Shown here piece after piece: positions 48,553 to 56,515 of a stretch of DNA of 64,000 nucleotides (the stretch's first letter is position 1; every line of letters starts with the position of its first letter). Position numbers and translations under genes: made by a program. Source of the DNA: Streptomyces sp. SID8374 (GTDB taxonomy: Bacteria > Actinomycetota > Actinomycetes > Streptomycetales > Streptomycetaceae); assembly GCF_009865135.1 (NCBI RefSeq), contig NZ_WWGH01000001.1:4464001-4528000 (forward strand), in the 5' to 3' direction. The notes below the pieces were generated by a model. That model was not told the DNA's origin. It was given only the letters and a program-made list of their open reading frames with translations, and did no database searches.

Positions 48553-48944
48553 GGGATCGACTTTCTAGGGTAACGATCTTGCGGTCAGACCCCGGCCTGG
48601 TGCTTCCAACACCGTGTCGGGGTCGCTTGGTTCTCGAACCGTAAGCAGTCGTGACGCTGCGCCGCAAGCTGTCACGATTAGTCATACTTGCTCACCGTGA
48701 CAGGTCAGGGAGGTAGGGGAGGTTTTCCCCAACCCCCTTCCCCCACCTACCGGTTACAGAAGGCGCTCGAACCCCGAACCTCGCATCCCGACACCCGCAC
48801 CCCGAGACCCGGGCTTCGGGCCCAGGCCCCGCCCCGCGTACCCCGCAAGAGTGAACCGACCGCCCCCGAAGCTCGGGGCCCGGAGCTTGAGCCCCGAGCC
48901 CCGGCCGAGCGAGGAGACCCCGGCCGGTGAGCACCGGCACGACT
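48553..48944. other. Gene-free control/trailer region between the HTH gene and CRISPR array B
   Basis: On the minus strand towards the HTH gene: a hairpin with arms GCGACCCCG and CGGGGTC (about 48629-48591) around GGTGTTGGAAGCACC, and an inverted repeat CTGTCACG/CGTGACAG (48669-48676 and 48696-48703) that looks like an operator. From 48720 to 48944 the sequence is CCCC-rich and non-coding; it may be the eroded far end of the CRISPR array. No gene is seen. Confidence 0.55.
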
Positions 48945-49276
48945 AGCGGACCCGCCGCACGCGCGGGGACCACTCCCTCTCGCGGTCGTTGCTGCCGTGG
49001 CCATCGGGAACACCCCCGCGCGCGGGGACCACGCCGACCAGAAGGACGGCCACGTACGGCCCTGGGGACCACCCCCGCACCCGCGGGGACCACGACTCCC
49101 TGTCCGGCACTCCTCATGCGGACACGGGACCACCCCCGCACCCGCGGGGACCACACTTCGGTTTCGCACTGAGGTACTGATCACCTGGGACCACCCCCGC
49201 ACCCGCGGGGACCACAGCAGGGCCAGGACGGTGTTCACGGTCTGCACGGGACCACCCCCGCACCCGCGGGGACCAC
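48945..49276 (-). CRISPR. CRISPR array B, type I-E-like (six repeats, five spacers)
   Basis: Repeats end at 48973, 49032, 49093, 49154, 49215 and 49276. The last four are identical 29-mers, GGGACCACCCCCGCACCC then GCGGGGACCAC, with a hairpin CCCCGC/GCGGGG. All spacers are 32 nt. The two leftmost repeats are degenerate (one lost two bases), as expected at the leader-distal end. The leader lies on the right, so transcription is on the minus strand and the newest spacer is 49216-49247. No cas gene is present within the window. Confidence 0.93.
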
Positions 49277-49400
49277 AGTTCGTGACCTGCGGGTTTATGC
49301 GGCCGGAGGCTCGTTTTTACTTACTTCTTGAGAAACGGACATATCTCTCACTGATTCCCGTATGGAAGTCGTGCCGCCCTCATTATCTCGATGCCCGGCC
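49277..49400 (-). promoter_or_regulatory. Leader of CRISPR array B
   Basis: This sequence adjoins the intact end of the array and is shared with the flank of array C: TTCGTGACCTGCGGGTTTAT (49279-49298), a CTCGTTTTT run, and CGGACATATCTC (49336-49347). Conservation next to the repeats of both arrays, with no gene inside, marks it as the CRISPR leader carrying the promoter. Confidence 0.85.
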
Positions 49401-49673
49401 GTACTATCCGCCTGTTAGCAGCGCTCGTGTGAGCTAGGTTCTCCTGGCAGCGCGCTCAACCTGGGCGAGCTTCAGAAGAAAAGTCCACCCCATCTCCGAG
49501 TTGACGCATTGCGACGACGGCCAAAACGGAAGGGCCGGGGCGCGTTCGCTCAGTGTGAACCTGGTCAGCCTCTACGAAAGTCCCCGGGGTGCGGGGCGGG
49601 CGAGAGCCGGAAGTGCGCCACGCGGCCCGACCAGCTCCGTGCCGTGCCAGGGAGCTCCGCTCCTGAACCCGGG
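49401..49673. other. Gene-free stretch, nothing recognised
   Basis: No coding frame, repeat or RNA gene is convincing here. The base composition is slightly lower in GC near 49440-49500 than in the surroundings. Confidence 0.5.
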
Positions 49674-50255
49674 TTACTCCTTGCCCTCCCCGAGGGCGGT
49701 GCGCAGCCAGTCAAGGGGCCCTTGTGCCAGGAGTTCGTCGGCCAGCCGGTTCGCGGTCCGCGTGACGAGGCGATCCCGGCTGTTGTCGATCCACCGCTGC
49801 GCGCTTTCGTAGCCCTGCGCCTTGTACTCGATGCCCTGGAGCAGGCACTCCAGCTTGTCCGCGTCGCGAGCGCAGACCGCCTCCGGCGACTCCTTCGCCT
49901 CGTACTCCGACACCAGCTCGCGGACCGCCGACGCCAGCACCTCGGGCATGCCCGCCGTCTGGTCGGCGGTGACTTCCTGCGGGTCGCCGGCGGGCGCGTA
50001 CTTCTTCCCGAGGTGGTTCACGTCCCCGGTCCGGCTCTCCTGCGTGTCGTGCCACACGGCGAGGTAGGCGGCCCGGGCAGGGTCGGCGCCCTCCAGCTTC
50101 GCGATGATCGTGGCGATCAACGCCGTACGCCACGAGTGCTCGGCAACGCTTTCGGGGTCACGGACCCCGGCCATCCACCAACCGGTGCGCCGCGTCTGCT
50201 TGAGCGTGCCCGCCTCGTACAGGAAGCGGCCCACCGCGGACAGGTCGTCAGCCAC
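49674..50255 (-). CDS. HD-domain phosphohydrolase (YfbR/HDDC2-like)
   Basis: A 193-residue HD protein. Metal ligands are in ESVAEHSWRTALIATIIA, VWHDTQESRTGD and the late CARDADKLECLLQG. This is the YfbR/HDDC2 arrangement, known as 5'-deoxynucleotidases acting on dNMPs. Here it lies 19 bp downstream of a pterin dehydratase-like gene and in a phage-defence-like setting, so nucleotide-pool action is plausible but unproven. Confidence 0.86.
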   Translation of the reverse strand: MADDLSAVGRFLYEAGTLKQTRRTGWWMAGVRDPESVAEHSWRTALIATIIAKLEGADPARAAYLAVWHDTQESRTGDVNHLGKKYAPAGDPQEVTADQTAGMPEVLASAVRELVSEYEAKESPEAVCARDADKLECLLQGIEYKAQGYESAQRWIDNSRDRLVTRTANRLADELLAQGPLDWLRTALGEGKE

Positions 50256-50274
50256 GGCGTTCTCCTCTCACGCC

Positions 50275-50586
50275 TCAGGCTTGAGGCTGCGCTTCATGCG
50301 CCGCGGCGATCCGGTCGATCCGCGCGGCCAGGTCGAAGTCGGCTGCGGTGAGCCGGTGCCCGGCGTCATGCGTGGTGATCCCGAACCGCACGTGATCCCA
50401 TCGCAGATCGATGTCCGCGTGATGCCCGATGAGCCGTTCGACGTCTGCGACATGCACGATCATGGCGATGCCGCCGTGATACCGGATCCCGAACGTACGG
50501 GTGATCATGTCCCCTTCCCGCACCCAGCCCGGCAGTTCAGCCAGCTTCGCGGTGATCTCCTCGTCCGACAGCGGATCCTTGCCCAT
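50275..50586 (-). CDS. 4a-hydroxytetrahydrobiopterin dehydratase-like protein (PCD)
   Basis: A 103-residue pterin carbinolamine dehydratase-like protein. LSDEEITAKLAELPGWVREG is the N-terminal family motif, and the active-site pair and later His are in ERLIGHHADIDLRWDHVRFG and THDAGHRLTAADF. PCD proteins recycle pterin cofactors or regulate transcription; no pterin-dependent hydroxylase is seen nearby. ATG at 50586 is the family start and lies two bases after the stop of the truncated regulator. Confidence 0.87.
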   Translation of the reverse strand: MGKDPLSDEEITAKLAELPGWVREGDMITRTFGIRYHGGIAMIVHVADVERLIGHHADIDLRWDHVRFGITTHDAGHRLTAADFDLAARIDRIAAAHEAQPQA

Positions 50587-50588
50587 CG

Positions 50589-51407
50589 TCAGCTCCCCTC
50601 GGTCACCGGTGCCAGGATCTCCGCAAGGTCCCGGCCAACCGGGGCATCGTGCCACGGGTGCATCGCCCTTTCCAGCGTGACCAGTTCACGGCGCATGCGG
50701 GCGGATCGAGTCTCAACGGCGATCGTGGCCACGGTGCGGGCGATCTCCACCGCCTGGTCCGGTTCCCGTGCTGCTGCGGCGGCGGTAGCCTGGCGAGCCA
50801 TGTACACCCCGCGGTCTCGGCGGGTCGTTTCCGGTACGCCCGCCAGTACCTGCGTCCACAGGGAGCCCGCTTCGGCGCCGAGCCCGAGCCGCCCGTAGCA
50901 GGTCGCGCGCTGCACCTCCAGGTAACCAGGCGTCCGGCGGCACGCGTTGCCCCACGGCAAGTCGTCGTCGACGCTCGACAGAAGGCGGTCGGCCCGGTCC
51001 AGGAGTTGATCGACGGCGCGGCGTTCGCCGGTGAGGCTGGCTCCGTGAGCCTGCTGCTGCATCGCCATGATCCGCACTTTCGGTACGAGCTGGCCTGCGT
51101 CGTCGAGAACGGCGTCGCACAACTCGACGACCGCATGCCCGTCCCCCAGGTCGGTGCGTACCTGTGCCTGATTCACCAGCGAATACCGGATGAGGTGCGG
51201 GTCGCGGGACCGCGCCGCGATCTCCTGCGTCACGCCCCGCCAGAACGCGGCACCGTCCATGTCGCCGGCGTCCTGGTAGAGCCATCCGACGAGCGCCGCG
51301 TAGGCCGCACCCGCGCGCAGCAGTCCACGCCGCGTCTCGCCCTTCGCGGACCGCACCAGCTTGTCGATGAGCTGGTACTGCGCGGACACCGTGCCGATCA
51401 GGTCGTG
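50589..51407 (-). pseudogene. 5'-truncated XRE/TPR-type regulator (C-terminal TPR part only)
   Basis: About 270 codons matching the TPR-like C-terminal half of Streptomyces XRE regulators: SAQYQLIDKLVRSAKGETRR, AAYAALVGWLYQDAGD, IRYSLVNQAQVRTDLGDG and RRTPGYLEVQRATCYGRLG. The N-terminal HTH that the intact paralogue at 52561 carries is absent. At about 51407 the homology stops and the opposite strand becomes a HAD-hydrolase stub. A continuous frame upstream to 51989 is antisense to that stub and not believable protein. It probably once headed an operon with the PCD and HD genes. Confidence 0.8.
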
Positions 51408-51956
51408 GGGGCCATCATCGCTCTGGGCAAGGACTACCGCGATATGTTCCAATTCTTCCGCCCCGGCTTCAACCTGACCGAGCAGCGCCAAGCGCGTGCG
51501 GACGCCGGGCAGCCGGAGCACTTCGATGAGTCCGATTTGTACTCCGACGTCCGCGACAGCCTCAAGGCCCTCCGCGCCGACGGCCTGTGGCTCGGCATCG
51601 CAGGAAACCAAACAGTCCGCGCAGGAGGCATCCTTCGTGGCGTCTTCGCCCGCGATGTCGATTTGATCGGCACCTCCGACGACTGGGGGGCCTCGAAGCC
51701 GGACCCGGAGTTCTTTCGCCGGGTTGCCGCCGTCGTTCCGGCGGAGCCCGACGAAATTCTGCACGTCGGTGACCGCGTCGACAATGACCTGCGCCCCGGC
51801 GCCGCAGCGGGCATGCACACAGCGCTCGTCCGCCGTGGTCCTTGGGCGACGATTCAGCGGGGGAGTGAGGAAGCGAAGACGCTGCCCACGTTCCGGGTGG
51901 AGAGTCTCCTCGAACTGTCCCCGCTTATCCGTCATTTCAATGAGCGTGACCACTGA
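51408..51956 (+). pseudogene. 5'-truncated HAD-superfamily hydrolase
   Basis: About 180 codons matching the middle and end of a HAD hydrolase: DVRDSLKALRADGLWLGIAG (motif II region), a motif III Lys in SDDWGASKPDPEFFRRV and the motif IV acid pair in ILHVGDRVDNDLRPGAAAGM. The N-terminal DxDxT nucleophile motif is missing, so the enzyme should be dead. It begins where the truncated regulator on the other strand ends. Confidence 0.82.
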
Positions 51957-52063
51957 CGATCGCCGCCCATCCGTACAGCCGCTGATCAAAGCCCCCTTCG
52001 TCGAACGGGTCAGGTCTTGAGGCCTTTAAGCGGACAGCAGCTCGCTGTTCGTACGTCCGGGGG

Positions 52064-52549
52064 CTACCCGCGACGAGCGGCCCCGGCGGGCCAGACCACG
52101 TCGATGGCCAGCCCTGCCTGCCGGGCCTGTTCAACGGTGTCAGCAGTGCCGCCGCCCTTGCCCGATGGGGGCGTGCCGTCCCAGACCGCGACGAGGCGGT
52201 CGGCGCGGCGCAGCAGCTCGGTATTCGCCGCCTCGTAGGCAGCCCGGTTCGCTGTCGGGTGCGGCAACGTCACCACGTCCTCGGCGGTCTCGACGAGATG
52301 GTCGAAGACGGCGGCGTGGTCGGGCTTCACCTTTGCGGCTCGGTAATCCTGGGAGGGGATCACGGCGATGAGGCGGCCGCCGATGGCGGTGACCTCCTCC
52401 GCGAAGAGGCTGTCCGACCCGGCGGCGATGCAGGAGACGCCGGTCAGGTCGTCGCTGTACTCGGCGAGCAGCTCGCGTAGCGCGGCCCGTACCAGCGGCA
52501 CGCTCTCGTCGGTCAGGTCCATGTGCCCGGTCACGGCAAGTGTCGTCAT
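52064..52549 (-). CDS. SLOG-domain (TIR/LOG-like nucleotide-binding) protein
   Basis: A 161-residue Rossmann-like SLOG protein. The N-terminal MTTLAVTGHMDLTDESVPLV and VSCIAAGSDSLFAEEV give the nucleotide pocket; RADRLVAVWDGTPPSGKGGG, with a Gly-rich loop and TADTVEQAR, closes it. SLOG proteins bind or generate nucleotide-derived signals, often in conflict systems. It is co-directional with the XRE-TPR gene (its GAGGAA ribosome site overlaps that stop), so the regulator and SLOG protein probably form a unit. ATG at 52549. Confidence 0.8.
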   Translation of the reverse strand: MTTLAVTGHMDLTDESVPLVRAALRELLAEYSDDLTGVSCIAAGSDSLFAEEVTAIGGRLIAVIPSQDYRAAKVKPDHAAVFDHLVETAEDVVTLPHPTANRAAYEAANTELLRRADRLVAVWDGTPPSGKGGGTADTVEQARQAGLAIDVVWPAGAARRG

Positions 52550-52560
52550 GTGCCTGTTCC

Positions 52561-54018
52561 TCAACTCGACAGCAGGTCGCGGATACTATCGCGTGCCTCG
52601 CGCATGGGACGCGACGCACTGTGCCCCACGGTGTACGGGTACAGCTGCCCGAGCTGCGTACGGACACGCCCTGACTGTGTGCCCCGCGCGGCCTGCACGG
52701 CCTGGGCCGTTTCGGCGGCGGCCGCTTGAACATCTCCGGCGAGGAACTGACATTCGGCCAGGCCGATGCGGTCGAGAGCGTGGGAGCGCCCGGCTTCTGC
52801 ACCTCGGGACGACAGGGCAGTCCGAATCGCCTCTGCGGCCTGGGCAGCGTGACGGCGCGGGTCGGTGCGGGCGAGGTCAAGGAGCCGGCCGCCGGTGACC
52901 CCCGCGAGTTCCGCCTCGTCGAAGTAGGTGATCCAGTACGGCTCGTCGCTGTCGTTGCCGGCGCAGGCGAGGTCCTCGGCCGCCTTGGCGGTGGCCCGGT
53001 GAAATCCGGCGATACGTCCCTGTGCGGCGTAGGCCCAGGCTTCGCGAGTGTGGAGCATGGCGCGGGCCCGGGGGCCGATCACGTCGCGGGCACCCTCCTG
53101 AGCAAGGTGGATCAGCTGGAGCGCGTCGTCGGCCCGGTCGTGGTACAGCATCTGCCGGGCCATTCCGGCCAGCACGTTGGCCCCGAATACGACATCGCCT
53201 CCGGCGTGGGCGGCGCGGAGGGCGAGGCGGTAGTAGTCCTGCGCATGCCGGTGCAGTCCGGAATCCCACGCCATGGTGGCTGCGGTTCCGGCCAGCTGTG
53301 CCATGACACGGTACAGCCGGTCCACCACGGCCGGGGCCTGGTGTTCGTCGAGGGCACCGGATACTTCCGCGAGCTGGCCGAGCACCGCTTTTCTTCGGAG
53401 GCCCCCGCCGTACTGGTGGTCCCACTGGCGGAAGGCCAGCGCTGTGGTCTCCAGTTCCTCGACTTCTCGCATCCCGATTCGGCCCGGGCGGCGCTGTGGC
53501 GGGACGGTGGCGGCTGGAACGAGCCAGCCTTCGAGGCTGTCGAGGAGCGCGGCACCGGTCACCGCAGCGCCGCCGAGGGCGCGGGTGAGGGCCCTTCGGT
53601 CCATCAAGAGATCACTCCTGGTGAGGTGGGCGGCGAGATCCACGGTGGCGTCGGGCCGCCACGGGATCTCGTCTGTGTCCGGCCGGTCACCTGAGGCTTC
53701 TGGCCGGCTCTGCTGTGCTGGGTTGTGTTTGCCCTCCCAGGGGCGTGGTGCGAGCCCAAGCAGGCAGCCCGGGATGCGGAGACCGTCGGCGATCCGGCAG
53801 ACGACGTCGAACGAGGTGACGCGTTGGGCCCCGCTGATGATCGTGGACACTTTGCCCGGGGTGAGCTGGCAGGCGGACGCGATGCGGTTCTGGGAGAGGC
53901 CGCCCCACTTCTTGATGAGGGCGAAGGCGGCCGCGAAGTCGTGCTCGATGAGCGCCGCCCGGACATCTGCTCTATCGAGCACGTCCGCGGCGAGCAGGCC
54001 GGGGGTGGTGGCATCCAT
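52561..54018 (-). CDS. XRE-family regulator with TPR domain
   Basis: A 485-residue regulator. HTH around residues 35-75 (GGLSQNRIASACQLTPGKVS, then TIISGAQRVTSFDVVCRIAD). The long C-terminal part is TPR-like (AGTAATMAWDSGLHRHAQDY, YRLALRAAHAGGDV, and later repeats to the end). This group senses peptides or small metabolites in Streptomyces. It is intact, unlike its paralogue at 50589, and divergent from the six-gene small-protein operon at 54178, which it probably controls. Confidence 0.85.
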   Translation of the reverse strand: MDATTPGLLAADVLDRADVRAALIEHDFAAAFALIKKWGGLSQNRIASACQLTPGKVSTIISGAQRVTSFDVVCRIADGLRIPGCLLGLAPRPWEGKHNPAQQSRPEASGDRPDTDEIPWRPDATVDLAAHLTRSDLLMDRRALTRALGGAAVTGAALLDSLEGWLVPAATVPPQRRPGRIGMREVEELETTALAFRQWDHQYGGGLRRKAVLGQLAEVSGALDEHQAPAVVDRLYRVMAQLAGTAATMAWDSGLHRHAQDYYRLALRAAHAGGDVVFGANVLAGMARQMLYHDRADDALQLIHLAQEGARDVIGPRARAMLHTREAWAYAAQGRIAGFHRATAKAAEDLACAGNDSDEPYWITYFDEAELAGVTGGRLLDLARTDPRRHAAQAAEAIRTALSSRGAEAGRSHALDRIGLAECQFLAGDVQAAAAETAQAVQAARGTQSGRVRTQLGQLYPYTVGHSASRPMREARDSIRDLLSS

Positions 54019-54177
54019 GGGCTGACCTCCGTTGCGATCCTATGCACGCGCAGGCGCCTTACTGGAGCGCCAACGAGTGTATTGCCGCCCAGGTAACCCC
54101 TGCCGGGCATCCCGCAGTTGCGTGCGTAGGACGACGCTGTGATGGCGACGCAGACCGCAAGCAACGCGGAGAGAGCT

Positions 54178-54330
54178 ATGACTATGACGATCAAGGTGTA
54201 CGCGGTGAACGGCGACGGAGTCACCCGCGTCGTGAGCCCGGAGGCCGAGGTGGTGCCCCTGGAACATCCCGAGGAAACGCAGCGGTTCCCCGCCTGCGAG
54301 TGCTCCGCGTGCCTGGAGTCGGCGCAGTGA
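54178..54330 (+). CDS. Small Cys-containing protein, first gene of the PIMT operon
   Basis: A 50-residue protein (start MTMTIKVYAVNGDGVTRVVS). The C-terminus has FPACECSACLES, three Cys in a CxCxxC arrangement that could bind a metal or be modified. Function unknown. The ATG at 54178 has GGAGAGAG upstream; a longer start at 54139 is possible. GTGA overlap with the next gene. Confidence 0.65.
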   Translation: MTMTIKVYAVNGDGVTRVVSPEAEVVPLEHPEETQRFPACECSACLESAQ

Positions 54331-54488
54331 GCGGCACGTCGAAGACGGCGGCCGAGCGTGCCGTGCCGGACAGCGCCTACCGCATGCTCCTCGGGCACAC
54401 CACGGCCTGCTCCGCTTGTCGGGCATCCGGTGGCTTTTGCCCGACTGCTGCGCGGCTCAAGAGGGCATGGCGGGAGGCCCGCGGGTGA
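54327..54488 (+). CDS. Small Cys-rich protein (53 aa)
   Basis: Starts at GTG 54327, overlapping the previous stop. It carries HTTACSACRASGGFCPTAAR, two or three Cys in CxxC spacing, then a basic helix RLKRAWREARG. It looks like a tiny zinc-binding protein of a kind seen near XRE regulators in Streptomyces. Function unknown. Confidence 0.65.
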   Translation: MSGTSKTAAERAVPDSAYRMLLGHTTACSACRASGGFCPTAARLKRAWREARG

Positions 54489-54787
54489 GGTGTTCCGCTG
54501 AGGGCGGCGCCCATGACTTCCCGATCGAGGACGACACCGGTGCTTACTGCCCGGAGCACGGGGTGACGTTGCTCTGGCGTGGTGAGCCGATTGCCGGGGG
54601 CGCTGGTCTGGCCGGGGAGGCGGACACCCCCTGGTGCGGGTTGGCGGCCGGGGCGGATGGCCCGTACAGCGTTGTCTGCCGTGGTGCCTCGGTCTCGGAC
54701 CTGGCCGCCGCGCATGCGGTCTGTCGGCAGCCGGACTGTGGCTGCCCGTGTCACGTGGCCGCCACCGCCCTTCGGGACGCCGGGTGA
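54485..54787 (+). CDS. Small Cys/His-rich protein (100 aa)
   Basis: GTG at 54485 overlaps the previous stop. Cys/His residues: RCSAEGGAHDF, YCPEHGVTL, TPWCGL, VVCRG and CRQPDCGCPCH, enough for one or two zinc sites. A frame open further upstream (ATG 54467) is less likely given the overlap. Function unknown. Confidence 0.62.
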   Translation: MRCSAEGGAHDFPIEDDTGAYCPEHGVTLLWRGEPIAGGAGLAGEADTPWCGLAAGADGPYSVVCRGASVSDLAAAHAVCRQPDCGCPCHVAATALRDAG

Positions 54788-54975
54788 GCATCAGCTTGTC
54801 GCCGACTGATGTCCTTACCTGCGAGGCGTGTTGGCGCGCCCCGGTCGCCGCTGTACGGCATACCGCCGACGGTCGGGATCTGTTGTGCCGGGCGTGCGCG
54901 GAGGGCGGCTATCCGCGTCGTGTCGACCTCTTCCCGCCGTACGGGATCTACCGGCTGCATCACCCTGAGAACTGA
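54784..54975 (+). CDS. Small four-Cys zinc-ribbon-like protein (63 aa)
   Basis: GTG at 54784 overlaps the previous stop. CEACWRAPVAAVRHTADGRD and LLCRACAEGG form a CxxC...CxxC ribbon. The C-terminus is RVDLFPPYGIYRLHHPEN. Function unknown; possibly a nucleic-acid or protein contact module. Confidence 0.63.
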   Translation: MSISLSPTDVLTCEACWRAPVAAVRHTADGRDLLCRACAEGGYPRRVDLFPPYGIYRLHHPEN

Positions 54976-55001
54976 ACCACCCGACCACGCAAAGGAGATG
55001 C

Positions 55002-55133
55002 ATGATGAGCAGCAGCGCACTGATGGATGACGGCAAGCATGGTGGGCCGCCGTCGGACAAGCCGTGGACGCCGCCACAGGAGCCGAAGCCGTCTCCGGAT
55101 GGCAGCCGCCCTAAGTACGTTCCGCAGCCGTGA
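55002..55133 (+). CDS. Pro-rich 43-residue peptide gene before the PIMT-like enzyme
   Basis: Begins ATGATG after AAAGGAG, the best ribosome site in the operon. The peptide is SSALMDDGKHGGPPSDKPWT continued by PPQEPKPSP and ending RPKYVPQP. It is short, charged and Pro-rich, with no Cys and no ATP-grasp-type TxEE/leader motif I can recognise. Its stop overlaps the methyltransferase GTG. It is a candidate substrate of that enzyme, but only by position. Confidence 0.6.
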   Translation: MMSSSALMDDGKHGGPPSDKPWTPPQEPKPSPDGSRPKYVPQP

Positions 55134-56233
55134 GTGCCGCGCAGCAGGTGCCCACCCACCCGGACCTGGTGCAGGGCCTTGCCGATCGGGGGTTGCTGGA
55201 TGCCCGGTGGCGGCGGGTATTCGATGCCGTGCCGCGTAGCCGGTTCGTACCGGCGGTCGTCTGGCGGCAGTTGGTTGACCGGTGTGTGCCGGTCGTCGGT
55301 ACGGAACAGTGGCTCGCCCTGGTCAACAGCGACGAGCCCGTCGTCACGCAGCTTGACGACGGGGCCGAGGGTGGGCCTGGTGTGGCGACGTCGTCGAACT
55401 CGATGCCGTCGATGGTGGCCCGGATGCTCGGGCTCCTCGGTGTGGCGGACGGGCAGCGGGTGCTGGAAATCGGCACCGGCACCGGGTATGTCGCCGCGTT
55501 GCTCTGCGAGCGGCTCGGGGACGACCTGGTCCACAGCGTCGAACTGGACCCTGTCGTGGCCCGGCAGGCGGCGCAGGCGCTGGGGCAGGCCGGGTACCGG
55601 CCGCATCTGCGGGTCGGGGACGGTGAGCAACCCTGGCCCGGCCTGGGGCTCGTCGACCGGCTGATCGCCACCTGCGCCCTGCGCCATGTGCCGTACGCGC
55701 TCCTCCGTCAGGTGCGGCCCGGCGGGATCCTCGTGGCCCCGCTGGCCCGGGAGTTCTGGTCGGGGGCCCTGGTTCAGCTCCTCGTCCAGGACGACGGCAC
55801 GGCGGTGGGGACGTTCTGCGGCGGGGCCACGTACATGCCCATGCGCTCCCACCGCGTGCCTGACCTCCACGAGGTGCACGGCAAGGGGCGGGCCCGCGCC
55901 GCCGGCCTGGACCCCGCCCGGCTCCTCGACCTCGGGTTCGCCCTGTACGCCGGGGCGCGGCTGCCCGGCGTACGGCTCGTCCACCAGAACACCCCGGAAG
56001 GCGTCCAGGTCTGGGCGACCCGCGAGGACGGAGCCGCCGCCACAGCCGCCACCGGGGAGGAGGTGTGGCAGTACGGGCCCGGGTTCCTCTGGGAGGAGAT
56101 CGAACAGGCCTGGTGGGAGTACGAGACAGCCGGGCGACCCGACGCCGAACAGTTCGGGCTCACCGTGACCGCCCGAGGCCAGCACGTCTGGCTCCGCGAC
56201 CCCCGCGAAATCATTCGACCCAGCAGGGGGTAA
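55130..56233 (+). CDS. Protein-L-isoaspartate O-methyltransferase-like (PIMT) enzyme
   Basis: A 367-residue methyltransferase. The PCMT core has ARWRRVFDAVPRSRFVPAVV, a SAM motif MLGLLGVADGQRVLEIGTGT then GYVAALLCERLG, and LVDRLIATCALRHVPYALLR. The C-terminal ~120 residues (YMPMRSHRVPDLHEVHGK onward) go beyond a housekeeping PIMT. Similar enzymes act in graspetide/lanthipeptide maturation (TgmC- or FxLD-like), where an ATP-grasp or LanB partner is present; none is here. GTG at 55130, coupled to the 43-residue peptide gene. Confidence 0.83.
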   Translation: MSAAQQVPTHPDLVQGLADRGLLDARWRRVFDAVPRSRFVPAVVWRQLVDRCVPVVGTEQWLALVNSDEPVVTQLDDGAEGGPGVATSSNSMPSMVARMLGLLGVADGQRVLEIGTGTGYVAALLCERLGDDLVHSVELDPVVARQAAQALGQAGYRPHLRVGDGEQPWPGLGLVDRLIATCALRHVPYALLRQVRPGGILVAPLAREFWSGALVQLLVQDDGTAVGTFCGGATYMPMRSHRVPDLHEVHGKGRARAAGLDPARLLDLGFALYAGARLPGVRLVHQNTPEGVQVWATREDGAAATAATGEEVWQYGPGFLWEEIEQAWWEYETAGRPDAEQFGLTVTARGQHVWLRDPREIIRPSRG

Positions 56234-56303
56234 CTCCAGTTAGGGGCTCCTCGTGGGCGGGGCGCCGCGCTGGGGCGGGTCGACGGTGCAGGGCTCGGGG
56301 GGT

Positions 56304-56515
56304 GTGGGAAGCCCCGCACGCGCGGGGACCACTACACCCGCCTCAAGCCCTACACCGGCCCCGGGGGACCACCCCCGCACGCGCGGGGACCACTCGGGCC
56401 AGTACGCCCGGGATCACCCAGTCAGGGGACCACCCCCGCACGCGCGGGGACCACCGTACCGCCACTAAATCCACATACCTGGGCGAGGGACCACCCCCGC
56501 ACGCGCGGGGACCAC
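56304..56515 (-). CRISPR. CRISPR array C, type I-E-like (four repeats, three spacers)
   Basis: Repeats end at 56332, 56393, 56454 and 56515. The last three are identical 29-mers with core CCCCGCACGCGCGGGG (one loop base differs from array B, ACGC versus ACCC). The leftmost is degenerate (GTGGGAAGCCCCGCAC start). Spacers are 32 nt: 56333-56364, 56394-56425 and 56455-56486 (newest). The leader is on the right, so it is transcribed on the minus strand. No cas gene is nearby. Confidence 0.93.

Noticed and set aside
50589..51989. A single intact 466-residue regulator
   Set aside because: The first ~190 codons are antisense to a recognisable HAD-hydrolase stub and have no TPR or HTH character.
55002..55133. 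A confident RiPP precursor of the graspetide or FxLD type
   Set aside because: The 43-residue peptide lacks recognisable leader or core motifs, and neither an ATP-grasp ligase nor a LanB dehydratase is present; only its position supports the idea.
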